Assembly: GCF_001939115.1 (NCBI RefSeq)
Contig: NZ_MQTZ01000046.1
Location: forward strand, 89,960 to 153,959
DNA length: 64,000 nucleotides
Direction: 5' to 3'
From: Leptolyngbya sp. 'hensonii'
GTDB lineage: Bacteria > Cyanobacteriota > Cyanobacteriia > GCF-001939115
Numbering within the stretch: the stretch's first letter is position 1; each line of letters begins with the position of its first letter. The notes beneath the pieces were generated by a model that worked only from the letters and a program-made list of their open reading frames with translations, was not told where the DNA came from and made no database searches. A program made the translations under genes and the position numbers. Shown one piece after another: positions 26,365 through 36,000 of the stretch.

Positions 26365-28131
26365 TCAAAATAAAAATTTCAGGGTAAAAGTCGTCCACCC
26401 CTCACGACTCTCCACTTGCAAATCTCCCTGGAGTTGCTCTACCAATTTTTGCACCAGAGCCAATCCCAGGCCTGTCCCCCCCTGCTTCCAGGGATCGGAG
26501 TTGGGAATCCGGTAGAACTTCTCGAAGATACGCGGCAGTTCTCCAGGCGGAATCTGGGCCTGGTTTTTCAGGGTGAACTGGAATTGGGCAGGCCAATGAT
26601 CAACATTGGTTTCTGCCATATGGATCGATCGACTAACCCTGTAAATGGGCTGATTGGGTTGTTGGGCCACAATAGCCAGAATAATTTGGCCCCCCGCTGG
26701 GGTATATTTGCAGGCATTGTTCAACAACTCGACCAGAATCCGCATCAGGCTGGGACTATGGGTTTTAATCGGGGGTAACCCCTGGGCCAAGTCAATCTGT
26801 AACTGCTGCTGAAAGTTTTGTGTCCGGACAATAAAGGGTTCAATAATCGTAGACAGCCAATCTTCCAGGTGAATCACATCTTCCGACAGCGGATAGGAAG
26901 CAGCCTCCAGCCGTTGCAAATCTAACAGATCATTGATCAAATCTGCTTCCCGGGCACACTCAGCCTGTAAAATCTCCAAGTAACGTTCTCGTCGATCTGG
27001 CGTGGGAGCCACTCGTAACATGTGAATGGCCATTTTCATATTGGAAACAGGGGTGCGTAATTCATGGGAAACTGTGCTCAGAAAATCATCCTTGAGCCGA
27101 TTCAATTTCTCTAACTCTTGCACCTGAGCCTGAGCTGCCTGATAGAGTCTGGCCTGCCGAATCGCGATCGCACATTGGTTCGCCACCTGCTGAACCAAAC
27201 GAATCTCAAATTCCTTGAAGATATAGTCTTCATGGTTAATCAGCCAGAGATCCCCCAGAACACCCTGATTATCAAAAATAGGACAGGCCAGCATCGCAAC
27301 CCGCCCCCGATGGGGATTGGGTGCTATCGAGCAAAACTGGAAATAATTTCCCTGCAATAGTTGATCATAAATCTCCGGGTAATCCCCCATTTGCGCCACC
27401 CGCCCCTGGTAAGCAGGCATCGATGTCGTGTATTCGTAGCAAATCGTGGAAGCTCCCTGATCCAGGTTGTAGAGGGCTGAATTACAGCAGCCAACATTTA
27501 ATCCTAGGGTTAACTCTTTGACGGCACTCTGTAAAATCTGATTTTCATCCAGACTATCCCGCACCTTATCTGTGATGCGTTTTAGCATGGCCTCAAAATT
27601 CAGCACCTGCCGCAGTTGGCTAGTCCTCTCATGGACCTGATGTTCCAGGTCAATATTCAGTTGCTGGACCTGGCGATATAACGCCGATTGCTGCACTGAA
27701 AGGGTCGATCGTTGATGCATGTCAGCCCCGACCTCGATGGTGATGATTAAGCCCCCGACCTGGCTTTTACCATCATGCCAGGGATAAATCTGCCATTTCA
27801 CCCAATCGGGTAATCGGGTCGGTGCCAAGATCAGTTCTCCTTCTCCTGAAACAGACACCCCTGCCAGACAGCGTTCATAAATTGCCGGGTCTTCCTGATC
27901 GAGGCGAGGAAACTTATCACAATGGGATTGACCAATCAAAAGAACAGGGTCACTCAATCCACAACTCTGAAGCCATTTCTGACTGACAACGAGATAGCAA
28001 AGATTAAGATCCAGAATCGCGATCGCAGAGGGAGAATACTCCAGAAGCAAGCGCAATAATTCTTCAGGCTGCTGTTTAAACAACTCCCCAGATTTGATAA
28101 GGCCCTGATCCCCGGGCTTATGAGTGGTCAT
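26365..28131 (-). CDS. PAS-GAF sensor histidine kinase
   Basis: This 588-aa soluble kinase has a PAS domain (about 20-135), a coiled coil (about 145-175), a GAF domain (about 185-335), HisKA (STVSHELRTPVSNM, about 355-370) and an ATPase domain with NNACKYTPAGG and GTGLGLALVQKL. The region between the N and G boxes has an unusual insertion (about 495-535) that replaces the usual DxGxGI motif with FTLKNQAQIPPGELPRIFEKF. No response regulator is adjacent. The signal is unknown; the GAF lacks the phytochrome and cyanobacteriochrome cysteine motifs. Confidence 0.85.
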   Translation of the reverse strand: MTTHKPGDQGLIKSGELFKQQPEELLRLLLEYSPSAIAILDLNLCYLVVSQKWLQSCGLSDPVLLIGQSHCDKFPRLDQEDPAIYERCLAGVSVSGEGELILAPTRLPDWVKWQIYPWHDGKSQVGGLIITIEVGADMHQRSTLSVQQSALYRQVQQLNIDLEHQVHERTSQLRQVLNFEAMLKRITDKVRDSLDENQILQSAVKELTLGLNVGCCNSALYNLDQGASTICYEYTTSMPAYQGRVAQMGDYPEIYDQLLQGNYFQFCSIAPNPHRGRVAMLACPIFDNQGVLGDLWLINHEDYIFKEFEIRLVQQVANQCAIAIRQARLYQAAQAQVQELEKLNRLKDDFLSTVSHELRTPVSNMKMAIHMLRVAPTPDRRERYLEILQAECAREADLINDLLDLQRLEAASYPLSEDVIHLEDWLSTIIEPFIVRTQNFQQQLQIDLAQGLPPIKTHSPSLMRILVELLNNACKYTPAGGQIILAIVAQQPNQPIYRVSRSIHMAETNVDHWPAQFQFTLKNQAQIPPGELPRIFEKFYRIPNSDPWKQGGTGLGLALVQKLVEQLQGDLQVESREGWTTFTLKFLF

Positions 28132-28813
28132 TTAACCGCCCTGCTACCTGCCATCTGGTCATCCACACAGAGAAGCGCCTAAATCATCAACTTCGCCAGA
28201 AGACTATCCCACTGTTCATCATAATGGACACTCAACCTGTGGGAATACAAGCTTGGCCCCTCTGAAACCTCAATGTCATGCATTCCTCTAAAAACAAAGT
28301 AGAGTTCCAGAAAAAAAGCATTAATACACTTCACACAATAAATTCAGCCCTCACCTCCTGCCCCCTCATCCCCTTACCCCTTCTCCCACCAGGGCTACCG
28401 CGTATACAGATCTCTGAAAAGTTTGGCTCAAGTAAGCAGATTCGCGTGAAATCCGCTCTCGGGAGGGGTGGCCCCCAGGGCCGGGGGTGGGTCTAGGAAG
28501 GGGAGCAGGAGCGTTGAACCCACCCCTACCCCTCCCAGGAGGGGATTATGGGTACACAGTAGCCCACCAGGGGTAAAGGGATGAGGGGGTAATACGGTGC
28601 ATCAAGTATATTAATGCCCAAAGAACACCCCTATCTTCTTAGATAAAATTTATACCGTATTTTCAATTTCTTAAAGGATTTTTTTGATGTTCGTTTCCAT
28701 TCCATCACCTGAGTTCCTGATTAAATCAGGCTCATAGCCTCAGGCATCAGAAAACAACTGAATAACTGTTTTGGCAACAATCGATACAGTAGATTAGGAG
28801 AAGCTGAAGCCTC
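28132..28813. other. Gene-free gap holding an inverted-repeat element
   Basis: This gap of 682 bp lies between the kinase and prmC. Most of it is taken up by the nested inverted-repeat element described separately (28318-28617). The flanks are AT-rich and show no supported coding sequence. Confidence 0.5.
28318..28617. repeat. Nested inverted-repeat element (MITE-like)
   Basis: The outer ends are GCATTAATACACTT (from 28318) and the inverted AAGTATATTAATGC (to 28617). Inside, CCCCCTCATCCCCTTACCCC (28361-28380) with CAGGGCTAC faces GTAGCCCACCAGGGGTAAAG (28559-28578) and ATGAGGGGG. In the centre, GGGAGGGGT...GGGGTGGGTC faces GAACCCACCCCTACCCCTCCC. The last contains a 7-bp hairpin CCCCTCC-CA-GGAGGGG (28529-28544). 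No transposase is present. It may be a non-autonomous mobile element or a clustered repeat. Confidence 0.55.
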
Positions 28814-29704
28814 CTAACATCGATAGGCTAGCGCAAAACGTTCAAAACCTGCCAGATCAGAGCAGACTCGGATCTGGCAATAGCTCCCTTGGCGATGCAG
28901 CAGGGAGGCAACCCCCTCAGCCTGCCCCGCCATCATTTCTGTTAACCAAATTCCCCCTGATCTCAAATAAATTGATCCGGACTGAATCAGGCTGCGAATA
29001 CAGTCGAGGCCATCTTCCCCTCCGTCCAGAGCCAAATGGGGCTCGTGACAGGCCACTTCCGGTTGCAGTGTAGGAATCAAATGACTGGGAATATAAGGGG
29101 GGTTCGCGATCAAGCCACTCATCTGGCCCTGGTAAGGAAGCAGAGGATCGAGCCAAGACCCCTGATAAAATCTAATCCGATCTCCCAACCCCAACAAATC
29201 AGCGTTGGCCTGGGCCACAGCCAGAGCCGCATGACTCATATCAACTGCGTGGATGATGGCCTTGGGGAAAGCGCGGGCCAGACCAAGGGCAATCGCCCCG
29301 CTGCCCGTCCCCAGATCGGCCCAATGTCCACAGGTCAGATCCGAGACTCCACTTTCCTGGGCTGCAGCGATCGCCAGATCAATGATCTGCTCAGTTTCCG
29401 GGCGGGGAATCAGGACAGCCGGAGACACCCTGAGTTCAAAGTCACGCCAGGATGTTCTGCCTGCCAGGTATTGCACTGGTACCCGCTGCTGCACCCGTTG
29501 CTGCCAGCGCTCCTCTAACTCGGCCAGGGAAATGTGTAACTCAACCTGGGGCCAATCTCTAAAAGATTCCAGGCGGAGGGATAACCGATCCAGATTAGAA
29601 AGGGACTGCAGGAGCCAATCAACCTCCATACCTGGAATCTGAAAAGCAGCGGCAGTGGCCAGAGCCTGAGCCCGCCACTGCCACAAGTCTCGACCTGAAA
29701 CCAC
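28814..29704 (-). CDS. prmC: Release factor glutamine methyltransferase
   Basis: PrmC (HemK) methylates the glutamine of the GGQ motif in peptide-chain release factors, using S-adenosylmethionine. The 296-aa protein has the N-terminal helical domain, VLIPRPETEQ (97-106), a SAM-binding DLGTGSGAIALGLA, and the catalytic NPPYIPSHL. The frame opens at a GTG (29704). It lies 11 bp after tic22 on the same strand. Confidence 0.95.
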   Translation of the reverse strand: MVSGRDLWQWRAQALATAAAFQIPGMEVDWLLQSLSNLDRLSLRLESFRDWPQVELHISLAELEERWQQRVQQRVPVQYLAGRTSWRDFELRVSPAVLIPRPETEQIIDLAIAAAQESGVSDLTCGHWADLGTGSGAIALGLARAFPKAIIHAVDMSHAALAVAQANADLLGLGDRIRFYQGSWLDPLLPYQGQMSGLIANPPYIPSHLIPTLQPEVACHEPHLALDGGEDGLDCIRSLIQSGSIYLRSGGIWLTEMMAGQAEGVASLLHRQGSYCQIRVCSDLAGFERFALAYRC

Positions 29705-29715
29705 AGAATCCAGAA

Positions 29716-30522
29716 CTACTTCTTGGGAGCAGATTGAGGAGCGGGAGCCTGTGGCTTGGGTGGATTCTGTCCCTGACCCTGGGCAGGTTGGAGCGCCCGA
29801 ATATACTCAACCGACTCCTGAGGAGGAATCAGAACAATCTGACCCAACTGAGGATTGTTGCTAGTCTGGAGGGTTTGAATCACACCCTCCAGATTTACCA
29901 CCTGAATGTCGATCGTGGCAGCCAGATCAGGCTGTTGTTGCTTAAAGCGCTCCAACATATTTTGGAGTTCTTCCTTCTTGAAAAAGAGCGGAATCACCTG
30001 CTCATTCCCTCTCTGAATAGTCAAATAGCCCTTATCTTTCCCAGCTCGGGCCAAAAACAACGGCACCCCGTTGAACTGGGACACCTGCTGCCCCCCCTGC
30101 TGGAGAAGGGTCAGCGCTGACTTCACCTGCTGCTCCATCGGCACATACTGGAAGTCCAAGCGCTCCGGCTTGTTCTTGCTGGACTGTCCCAACTGGTAGA
30201 CCTCACCCAGAGAGACAGGCACAACCTTCACATCTTTAGCCAGGGCAGGATTCTTCGTCTTCAAAGCATCCAGGAAGGCCTGTGCATCCTTCTGACTGAT
30301 AAATACACCCGCAACAGGAGAACCCTGCTGTCCATTCGGGGGAGAGGCAACCAGAGGAGACCCCTGGGAGTTGGCAATAGCAAACACCGGCACTGGTCTT
30401 AGCTTCTGGACAATCTGGTCTTCTGGTAGGGCCAGCACACGCATCGCGCCAACCAGAGCGGAACTAACCAGGGTACTGCCGATAATGCTGGCGGTTACTC
30501 CCCAACGTACAAGTGCTTTCAT
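29716..30522 (-). CDS. tic22: Tic22-family protein
   Basis: This is a cyanobacterial homologue of chloroplast Tic22, a periplasmic chaperone-like protein involved in outer-membrane biogenesis. The 268-aa protein begins with a signal peptide (about 1-32, ending RVLALP). Two similar alpha/beta halves follow, marked by VPVFAIANSQGSPLV, AGVFISQKDAQAFLD, VPLFLARAGKDKGYL and IPLFFKKEELQNMLE. It ends in a Pro/Gln/Ala-rich tail (NPPKPQAPAPQSAPKK). The ATG is preceded by GGAGAAG. Confidence 0.88.
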   Translation of the reverse strand: MKALVRWGVTASIIGSTLVSSALVGAMRVLALPEDQIVQKLRPVPVFAIANSQGSPLVASPPNGQQGSPVAGVFISQKDAQAFLDALKTKNPALAKDVKVVPVSLGEVYQLGQSSKNKPERLDFQYVPMEQQVKSALTLLQQGGQQVSQFNGVPLFLARAGKDKGYLTIQRGNEQVIPLFFKKEELQNMLERFKQQQPDLAATIDIQVVNLEGVIQTLQTSNNPQLGQIVLIPPQESVEYIRALQPAQGQGQNPPKPQAPAPQSAPKK

Positions 30523-30854
30523 GACTTCTCCTGCAAACCTGCAAATAAGTGATTCACCACTCTCAACTAACGTGAGATTTTCTCTAAAAACTGCTGTGAC
30601 CTGCGACTACCCGATAATTTTAAAAAACTTTACACAGGGTCTTGTATTTCCCCATCAGTGTATAGCAGAACTATCAAACTCTGCCAACCCCTATATCCAG
30701 GTATCAGTAGGAAAAACCTTGCTCAAAGCCACAAAACGGCATTTATGGCCCGGCAATCGGTTCATTTGAAGTTCTTGAACTATTGGACTCAACTCATCAG
30801 TCATCCATATCGGGAGACCTTTAAACCAGTAGAAAAGTTCCGAGGCCATCAAGT
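30523..30854. other. AT-rich gap upstream of tic22
   Basis: This 332-bp gap shows no credible gene and no clear terminator for the AAA gene that ends at its right edge. The tic22 promoter should lie near its left side, but I could not pick hexamers with confidence. Confidence 0.3.
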
Positions 30855-32063
30855 TTAAACGAATTTGTGGGTGAATTCATACATCAGGTCAACCCGTCCT
30901 TTACGAAGCATAGCTGGATCCAAGCGCTCTGTTGTGTTACAGGTCATCAGCACAACCAGACGCTGGTCTGCCTGAATACCAGATGCTTCGACAACACTCT
31001 GGTAAAGGGTTCCATCCAACAGACTGAGAATATGTTCAGTCTTATTACTGCGCTGGGCAATTTCAGTTGCCCGGTCTTGAGCCAAATTATCAGCCTCGTT
31101 AATGATTAAACAAATTCGTTCCAGGTAGTTAGGGGGTACAAAGTTTTCCACCGCATCATGGTCAAGAATGAAAATAACATATCGTAAGGACACCAGGATT
31201 TCTGAGGCCACCGCTTGTGTCCAGGCAGTTTTTCCGGTTCCTGGCTCCCCATGCACCAAGACAGCAAGCTGGTTCTGGCTGAGAATAGCCTGCTGTACCT
31301 GATCTGTAAAACTCTGGATATCAGTTGGAAAGGAGCGTAAGGGATAGAGACTCTGAACCTGGCCCACCCGACTTTGGTACCCACTCAACATGACTGCCAA
31401 GTTATAGGTCGCTTTATTCACAAGAGGGGCCAGTTCCTTCGCAATCAGCATGTATCTGCGCCGTCCCCAACTGCCATTCGTGATTTGCAGCCAGATGTGG
31501 TACTCCGACCAGTAAGCCAGAAGCGTCCCCAAACTTTCCAGGCGATTCCAGTCAATAAACCGCCCCACTGGATAGTAAAAGTGACGTTCGCCGAAAGTCT
31601 GCGTAATGATATCGGGACGCCCCAAGATATCCAGAACTTTGAGGACAGTAATTTCCTGCAGCCGACTCAAGACATACTCGATCGGAATATGATTCCGGCT
31701 CACTTTTTGGTTAATCGGAGTTTCTGTACTGAGGGTATCTTTATAACGGTAATCAGGACCAGGTGGGGCTGGCGTGATGTAATCCCAGTACTCATCAATT
31801 TCATAGCGAGTATTCTCTGAGAAAACATTGAGCAGGTTAGCCCACCAGGTATGGTCTCGCCGCCCCAGGGTATTAGCAAGATCACTCACCAGATCCAGAG
31901 TTTTTCGGGTCAACTCCATCGGATCGTTCAACACCAACTGGGTTAAAAATCCCAGATCCAGATCTCGACTTAAGGGACGCCAGCCAGACTTGAGCAAGCT
32001 CTGGCCCTGCGTGTTGCGATGCTCTGGAATGTCTTCGTAATCACCAAAATATCCCGATCCCAT
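30855..32063 (-). CDS. AAA-family ATPase, unknown role
   Basis: This 402-aa protein has a C-terminal AAA domain: Walker A GEPGTGKTAW, Walker B LIINEADNLA, sensor-1 VVLMTCNTTERLDPA and an arginine-finger-like RKGRVDL. The N-terminal 230 residues are aromatic-rich and are not a domain I recognise (GYFGDYEDIPEHRN, WANLLNVFSENTRYEIDEYWDY). The NTTERLDPAMLRKGR signature recalls BCS1/RCA-like AAA proteins. I chose the ATG at 32063; the frame extends a further 15 codons upstream with a poor start. It is downstream of gmk by 176 bp. No function is assigned. Confidence 0.7.
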   Translation of the reverse strand: MGSGYFGDYEDIPEHRNTQGQSLLKSGWRPLSRDLDLGFLTQLVLNDPMELTRKTLDLVSDLANTLGRRDHTWWANLLNVFSENTRYEIDEYWDYITPAPPGPDYRYKDTLSTETPINQKVSRNHIPIEYVLSRLQEITVLKVLDILGRPDIITQTFGERHFYYPVGRFIDWNRLESLGTLLAYWSEYHIWLQITNGSWGRRRYMLIAKELAPLVNKATYNLAVMLSGYQSRVGQVQSLYPLRSFPTDIQSFTDQVQQAILSQNQLAVLVHGEPGTGKTAWTQAVASEILVSLRYVIFILDHDAVENFVPPNYLERICLIINEADNLAQDRATEIAQRSNKTEHILSLLDGTLYQSVVEASGIQADQRLVVLMTCNTTERLDPAMLRKGRVDLMYEFTHKFV

Positions 32064-32239
32064 ACTAAGAAGAATGACACGCCATGCATGTATTATAGTG
32101 TAATACAAATACTACAGACATTCTGTTGGATGGATGGCTGACAAATCTCAATATCTGGCAGTTATCACTACGCAAGCGACTCCTCAAACCCTGATTAATG
32201 CCAGTCCGTGCAGACAGACCGGGTTCCCATAAGTATGGG

Positions 32240-32803
32240 TTACACATTCACAGGCGTAAACAGCGCTGCTTCGATTCGATTCAAAGCAGCTTCAAACTCA
32301 TCATTGACAATCTGGATATCGAATTCATCTGCTGCCTCGACCTCTGCTCTAGCCCGTTGCAGTCGTTGCGCGATCGCATCCTCCGAATCCTGGGCCCGAT
32401 TGCGAATCCGATACTCTAACTCACCCAGGGAAGGCGGAAGAATAAACATCCGCAAAGCTTCAGGAAAGGTACGGCGAATCTGACGGGCTCCTTCCAGCTC
32501 GATCTCCAGAATCACCCACTTGCCCTGAGCAATCTGGTTTTCGACAGGTTCGCGAGGGGTGCCATAGCAGTTGCCAGCAAACTCCGCCCATTCCAGCAAT
32601 TCATTATTGGCCACCATTCGCTCAAACTGAGTCCGCGTCACAAAGTAGTAGTGCTGTCCATCCACCTCACTGGGACGAGGGGCGCGTGTCGTCACAGAAA
32701 TGGAAAGATAGAGCTCTGGATGGCGTTTCAAGAGCGATCTCAGCAAGGTTCCCTTGCCAACACCACTAGGCCCAGTTAAAACAATTAGCCTCCCCAATCC
32801 CAT
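32240..32803 (-). CDS. gmk: Guanylate kinase
   Basis: This enzyme phosphorylates GMP to GDP. The 187-aa protein has the P-loop [30 protein letters not shown] with the GMP-binding residues, and [12 protein letters not shown]. Length and motifs are complete. It follows remA by 110 bp on the same strand, the same pairing as ylzA-gmk in Bacillus. Confidence 0.95.
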   Translation of the reverse strand: MGLGRLIVLTGPSGVGKGTLLRSLLKRHPELYLSISVTTRAPRPSEVDGQHYYFVTRTQFERMVANNELLEWAEFAGNCYGTPREPVENQIAQGKWVILEIELEGARQIRRTFPEALRMFILPPSLGELEYRIRNRAQDSEDAIAQRLQRARAEVEAADEFDIQIVNDEFEAALNRIEAALFTPVNV

Positions 32804-32913
32804 CTATACTTCCTTCCTGCTAACCAGCTTTCAATTGTAAATGTGCAATATTGGCGTCGAATCTCAGAAAAACCAGACATCCACGACTCGACTAAGATTT
32901 CGTTGAGCCATTA

Positions 32914-33180
32914 TCAGTCTTCACTTCCGGGTAGATCCTTGCTGATAATGAATCGATTGGCAACTGTTTCCGGTTGAATAGCAGAAAGAATGATGTGACC
33001 GGAATCCGCAATGATAACAGCTCGCGTGCGCCGACCATAGGTCGCATCGATCAGTTGCCCACGATCGCGGGCATCACTGATCACTCGTTTAATCGGTGCA
33101 GACTCTGGGCTAACGATCGCGACAACTCGGTTAGCCGACACAATATTGCCAAAACCGATATTGATCAGCTTAATATCCAT
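32914..33180 (-). CDS. remA: RemA-family (DUF370) DNA-binding regulator
   Basis: In Bacillus, RemA is a DNA-binding activator of matrix genes that forms a ring. The 88-aa protein has the family pattern [20 protein letters not shown], then [40 protein letters not shown] (start and end motifs [14 protein letters not shown]). I chose the ATG at 33180, as homologues start MDIKLINIG; a TTG three codons earlier is less likely. Its targets here are unknown. Confidence 0.88.
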   Translation of the reverse strand: MDIKLINIGFGNIVSANRVVAIVSPESAPIKRVISDARDRGQLIDATYGRRTRAVIIADSGHIILSAIQPETVANRFIISKDLPGSED

Positions 33181-33387
33181 GATGCCCAATAAGCCTGAAA
33201 GCGAGCACAGCCCGATTCAATCACTTTACCCTTAATCGTATCTGAATCTTCTCATGGTATCTAAATCTTCCGAGTCTCGAAACAGACAGAACCAATACGC
33301 AACTTGACGGAGAAAAATCCGGCAAGCCTGTCATTCTTTATCAAGACTCCTTTCCGACAATGGTCAGGTACTCTTTCAAGCATTGTC

Positions 33388-33939
33388 ATGAAGACAAATC
33401 ACCTCAACCGGGGTTTCTCCCTCCTGGAACTGCTAATTGTGTTGTTTATCATGGGAGTCGCAGCCACAATCACAGTTCCCCCCTGGTTAGGATTCATGAA
33501 TACTCAGCGTTTAAACGCCAGCCAGGACCGCATTTACTGGGCTATGCGGATAGCCCAAAGCAATGCCATGAAGGATAAAATCACCTGGCAGGTCAGTTTT
33601 CGCCAGGTTCAGGACAGACTTCAGTGGGCCATTCATCCGGCAACCTCCAGCAAGGTTTCCCTGGCTCTCCTGGAATGGCAGGAACTGTCACACATCCGCA
33701 TAGATACTAGGGAAACCACCTTGGATTGCTCCAAGAAGAGTTGCCAGGGCATCGAAAATATCTGGCGGGTCCAATTTAACGACAAAGGAAATACCAACGG
33801 GCAATTAGGACGCATCACGCTGGCTTCTAAGCAAGGGGGCAGGACAAGACGTTGCATTATTGTTTCTACCCTGATCGGCAACATCCGGACCGGCAAAGAC
33901 CACACTGTTCCCGACACAGAAAAACGGTATTGCTACTGA
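33388..33939 (+). CDS. Type IV pilin-like (GspH/FimT-type) protein
   Basis: The protein begins with a type III (prepilin) signal: a short basic leader, then RGFSLLELLIVLFIMGVAATITV, with cleavage expected between Gly and Phe, Glu at mature position 5, and a long hydrophobic helix. The remaining 140 residues form a GspH/FimT-like soluble domain (RLNASQDRIYWAMRIAQSNAM) with a Cys pair (DCSKKSC). It is probably a minor pseudopilin of the type IV pilus or a DNA-uptake machine. The start was set at the ATG 33388 so that the leader is 9-10 residues. It stands alone and is convergent with pyrD. Confidence 0.8.
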   Translation: MKTNHLNRGFSLLELLIVLFIMGVAATITVPPWLGFMNTQRLNASQDRIYWAMRIAQSNAMKDKITWQVSFRQVQDRLQWAIHPATSSKVSLALLEWQELSHIRIDTRETTLDCSKKSCQGIENIWRVQFNDKGNTNGQLGRITLASKQGGRTRRCIIVSTLIGNIRTGKDHTVPDTEKRYCY

Positions 33940-34029
33940 AGCATCCAGCCTCCCCAGAAGCGGAGTGTAGACCGAGAAGACTGACAGAGAGCGTGTGGCA
34001 GGGTGAGGCCCAAACAATCATCCCAAAAA

Positions 34030-35226
34030 TCAGTTGACATCGCACGATGCTTCTGAACCCACCGCCTCGGCAATCGACCCCATGCCCTGCTGATCCAATT
34101 TTTGTAGGAGTCCAGCCAGGATCTGACGCACCATCCAAGGCCCCCTATAAATCCAACCCGTATAGACCTGCACTAGACTGGCTCCAGCGACAATTTTCTC
34201 CCAGGCATGCTCTGCCGTGAAGATACCGCCCACCCCCACAATCATTAACTTTCCCCCAGTTTGCTGACGAATAAAACGAATGATCTCAGTCGATCGTTGC
34301 CGTAGGGGTGCACCACTAATCCCGCCAGACTCTTCCTGAAGGCTCTGGCCCGTTGCTGCCAGAATCTGGGTCTTCAACCCCTCCCGCCGAATGGTTGTAT
34401 TCGTGGCAATCACCCCAGCCAGGCGATGGCGTTGAGCCAGATCCACAATAGCAGCAATCTCATCCCATTCCAGGTCCGGTGCGATCTTGACCAATAACGG
34501 TTTATGTTGTGAGTTTTCCTGTTGTAACCCCAATAGGATTGGCTCCAACTGTTCTACAGCCTGGAGCGATCGCAGACCTGGGGTATTGGGAGAACTGACA
34601 TTCACCACGAAATAATCCCCCCACGGTTGCAGTAAGCGAAAGCTACTCACATAATCCTGGGTTGCTTCCTCCAGGGATGTCACCTTCGACTTACCCAGAT
34701 TGATTCCTACCGGAGTAGCAAATTTTCCTGTTCCGACCTGTGAATTTTCCCCAGCCTGAATCCCTGCCTCGGCGGAGTTCTGGGCATTGCATCGGACACT
34801 GAGCCTCTCTGCCATGGCCATAGCCCCCCGATTGTTGAACCCCATCCGGTTCAGGGCAGCATCATCATCGGGCAGTCGAAACAGCCGGGGTCGAGGATTA
34901 CCGGGCTGGGCCTGGAACGTGACCGTACCCAGTTCAGTAAACCCAAACCCCAGATCAGACCAGATACCAGCAGCCAGACCATCTTTGTCAAATCCAGCAG
35001 CCAGACCCACCGGATTAGGTACCGTCAACCCCCAACAGTCCTGGCTTAAGCGGGGGTGGTTCAGACACAGAAGCTGCGCCAATCGGCCCCGGAACCAGCG
35101 ACTGCTGGGTTGCTCCGCCCGATCGAGACGACTCAGCACCTGCATCACCTGCTGATGCACCCACTCTGGATCCATCTGTAATCCATCAAACAGAATTGCC
35201 TGAGTACTGAACTGATAGAGATTCAA
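34030..35226 (-). CDS. pyrD: Dihydroorotate dehydrogenase (quinone, class 2)
   Basis: This enzyme oxidises dihydroorotate to orotate in pyrimidine synthesis, passing electrons to quinone at the membrane. Motifs: [49 protein letters not shown] (with the class-2 catalytic Ser), KIAPDL, and ATNTTIRR. At 398 aa it is longer than usual because of an insertion of about 25 residues (about 140-165, [20 protein letters not shown]) before the GINLGKSK strand. It ends facing the pilin gene. Confidence 0.93.
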   Translation of the reverse strand: MNLYQFSTQAILFDGLQMDPEWVHQQVMQVLSRLDRAEQPSSRWFRGRLAQLLCLNHPRLSQDCWGLTVPNPVGLAAGFDKDGLAAGIWSDLGFGFTELGTVTFQAQPGNPRPRLFRLPDDDAALNRMGFNNRGAMAMAERLSVRCNAQNSAEAGIQAGENSQVGTGKFATPVGINLGKSKVTSLEEATQDYVSSFRLLQPWGDYFVVNVSSPNTPGLRSLQAVEQLEPILLGLQQENSQHKPLLVKIAPDLEWDEIAAIVDLAQRHRLAGVIATNTTIRREGLKTQILAATGQSLQEESGGISGAPLRQRSTEIIRFIRQQTGGKLMIVGVGGIFTAEHAWEKIVAGASLVQVYTGWIYRGPWMVRQILAGLLQKLDQQGMGSIAEAVGSEASCDVN

Positions 35227-36000
35227 CGGACTATCCTTACGAGTTAACTACATTGCAGGGGATACTCATCCCCTACCTGGGCACTCTAGTGTTGTAAACC
35301 CTAGTCAGTACCTATCAAAATAGGAGGCTTTCAGACCGAGGCTAACCCCTAGCTATTCCGGCATGACATCCTCCCGACGCTCACCCTAACGGTTAGAGCG
35401 CAGGACTTATAGCTCCCTGAGACCCTCATTAGTTAAATTCAATATTTTCTGAATTTAATGTTCTCTACGGATGCATAATTCTGTAATTCTACCGAGGATA
35501 ATCATTAATCGAATTTACCAATTTATAACCTATCGACTAATCTACAGATCTGTAGGAGTGACCGTATTGGGTGCAATTCCCTGCAATTCAATTAAGGATT
35601 AGGAGCAGTGTGAAAGGATTTAGCCCCCGCCTGGAGCTATCCCAGAAAAGCCGTTACTACGCAAATACTACGCAAACGCGAAGCGTTGCGCGAGTAAAAG
35701 CCCCAAGTTCGTCTCCTACAGGGCTCTGTCACCTTCTACTGAACCAGATGGATAGCCATGTCAGTTTGTTAATTCTTTACCGAAAATTTTCTCTTGGGAT
35801 TGTTTCAGTAAAGATGGAGCGATGCTGAACTGCCAATCGGGTCAATCACGGTTAGACTGTGCTTACAACTTCTCACCCGTCATTGCTTGTGCTGTTACAG
35901 CCCAGGCTGAGGGCATTGACCAGATCACCCTAGCAAACCACCGCAATTACTTCCAATCTAGTTTCGAAACCACGCTCTGCCGAGGGCGGACATATATCGT
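35227..36000. other. Gap with repeats and possible IS remnant
   Basis: This 774-bp gap shows no credible gene. It holds an inverted repeat TTAAATTCA/TGAATTTAA (35433-35441 with 35450-35458), a stem CGCTC-acc-CTAAC/GTTAGAGCG near 35378-35401 next to GCATGACATCCTCCCG that recalls IS200/IS605 ends, two head-to-tail copies of TACTACGCAAA (35655-35676), and the hairpin AACGC-GAA-GCGTT (35675-35687), a common cyanobacterial spacer repeat. Confidence 0.4.
35655..35691. repeat. Short tandem and hairpin repeat
   Basis: Two direct copies of TACTACGCAAA (35655-35665 and 35666-35676) run into a hairpin AACGC-GAA-GCGTT (35675-35687) and GCGCG. This motif type is dispersed in many cyanobacterial genomes. 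Confidence 0.55.

Noticed and set aside
35378..35401. tRNA-like stem in the pyrD-GAF spacer
   Set aside because: The bulged stem has no T-loop (GTTCGA) or acceptor pairing at proper distances, so it is not a tRNA.
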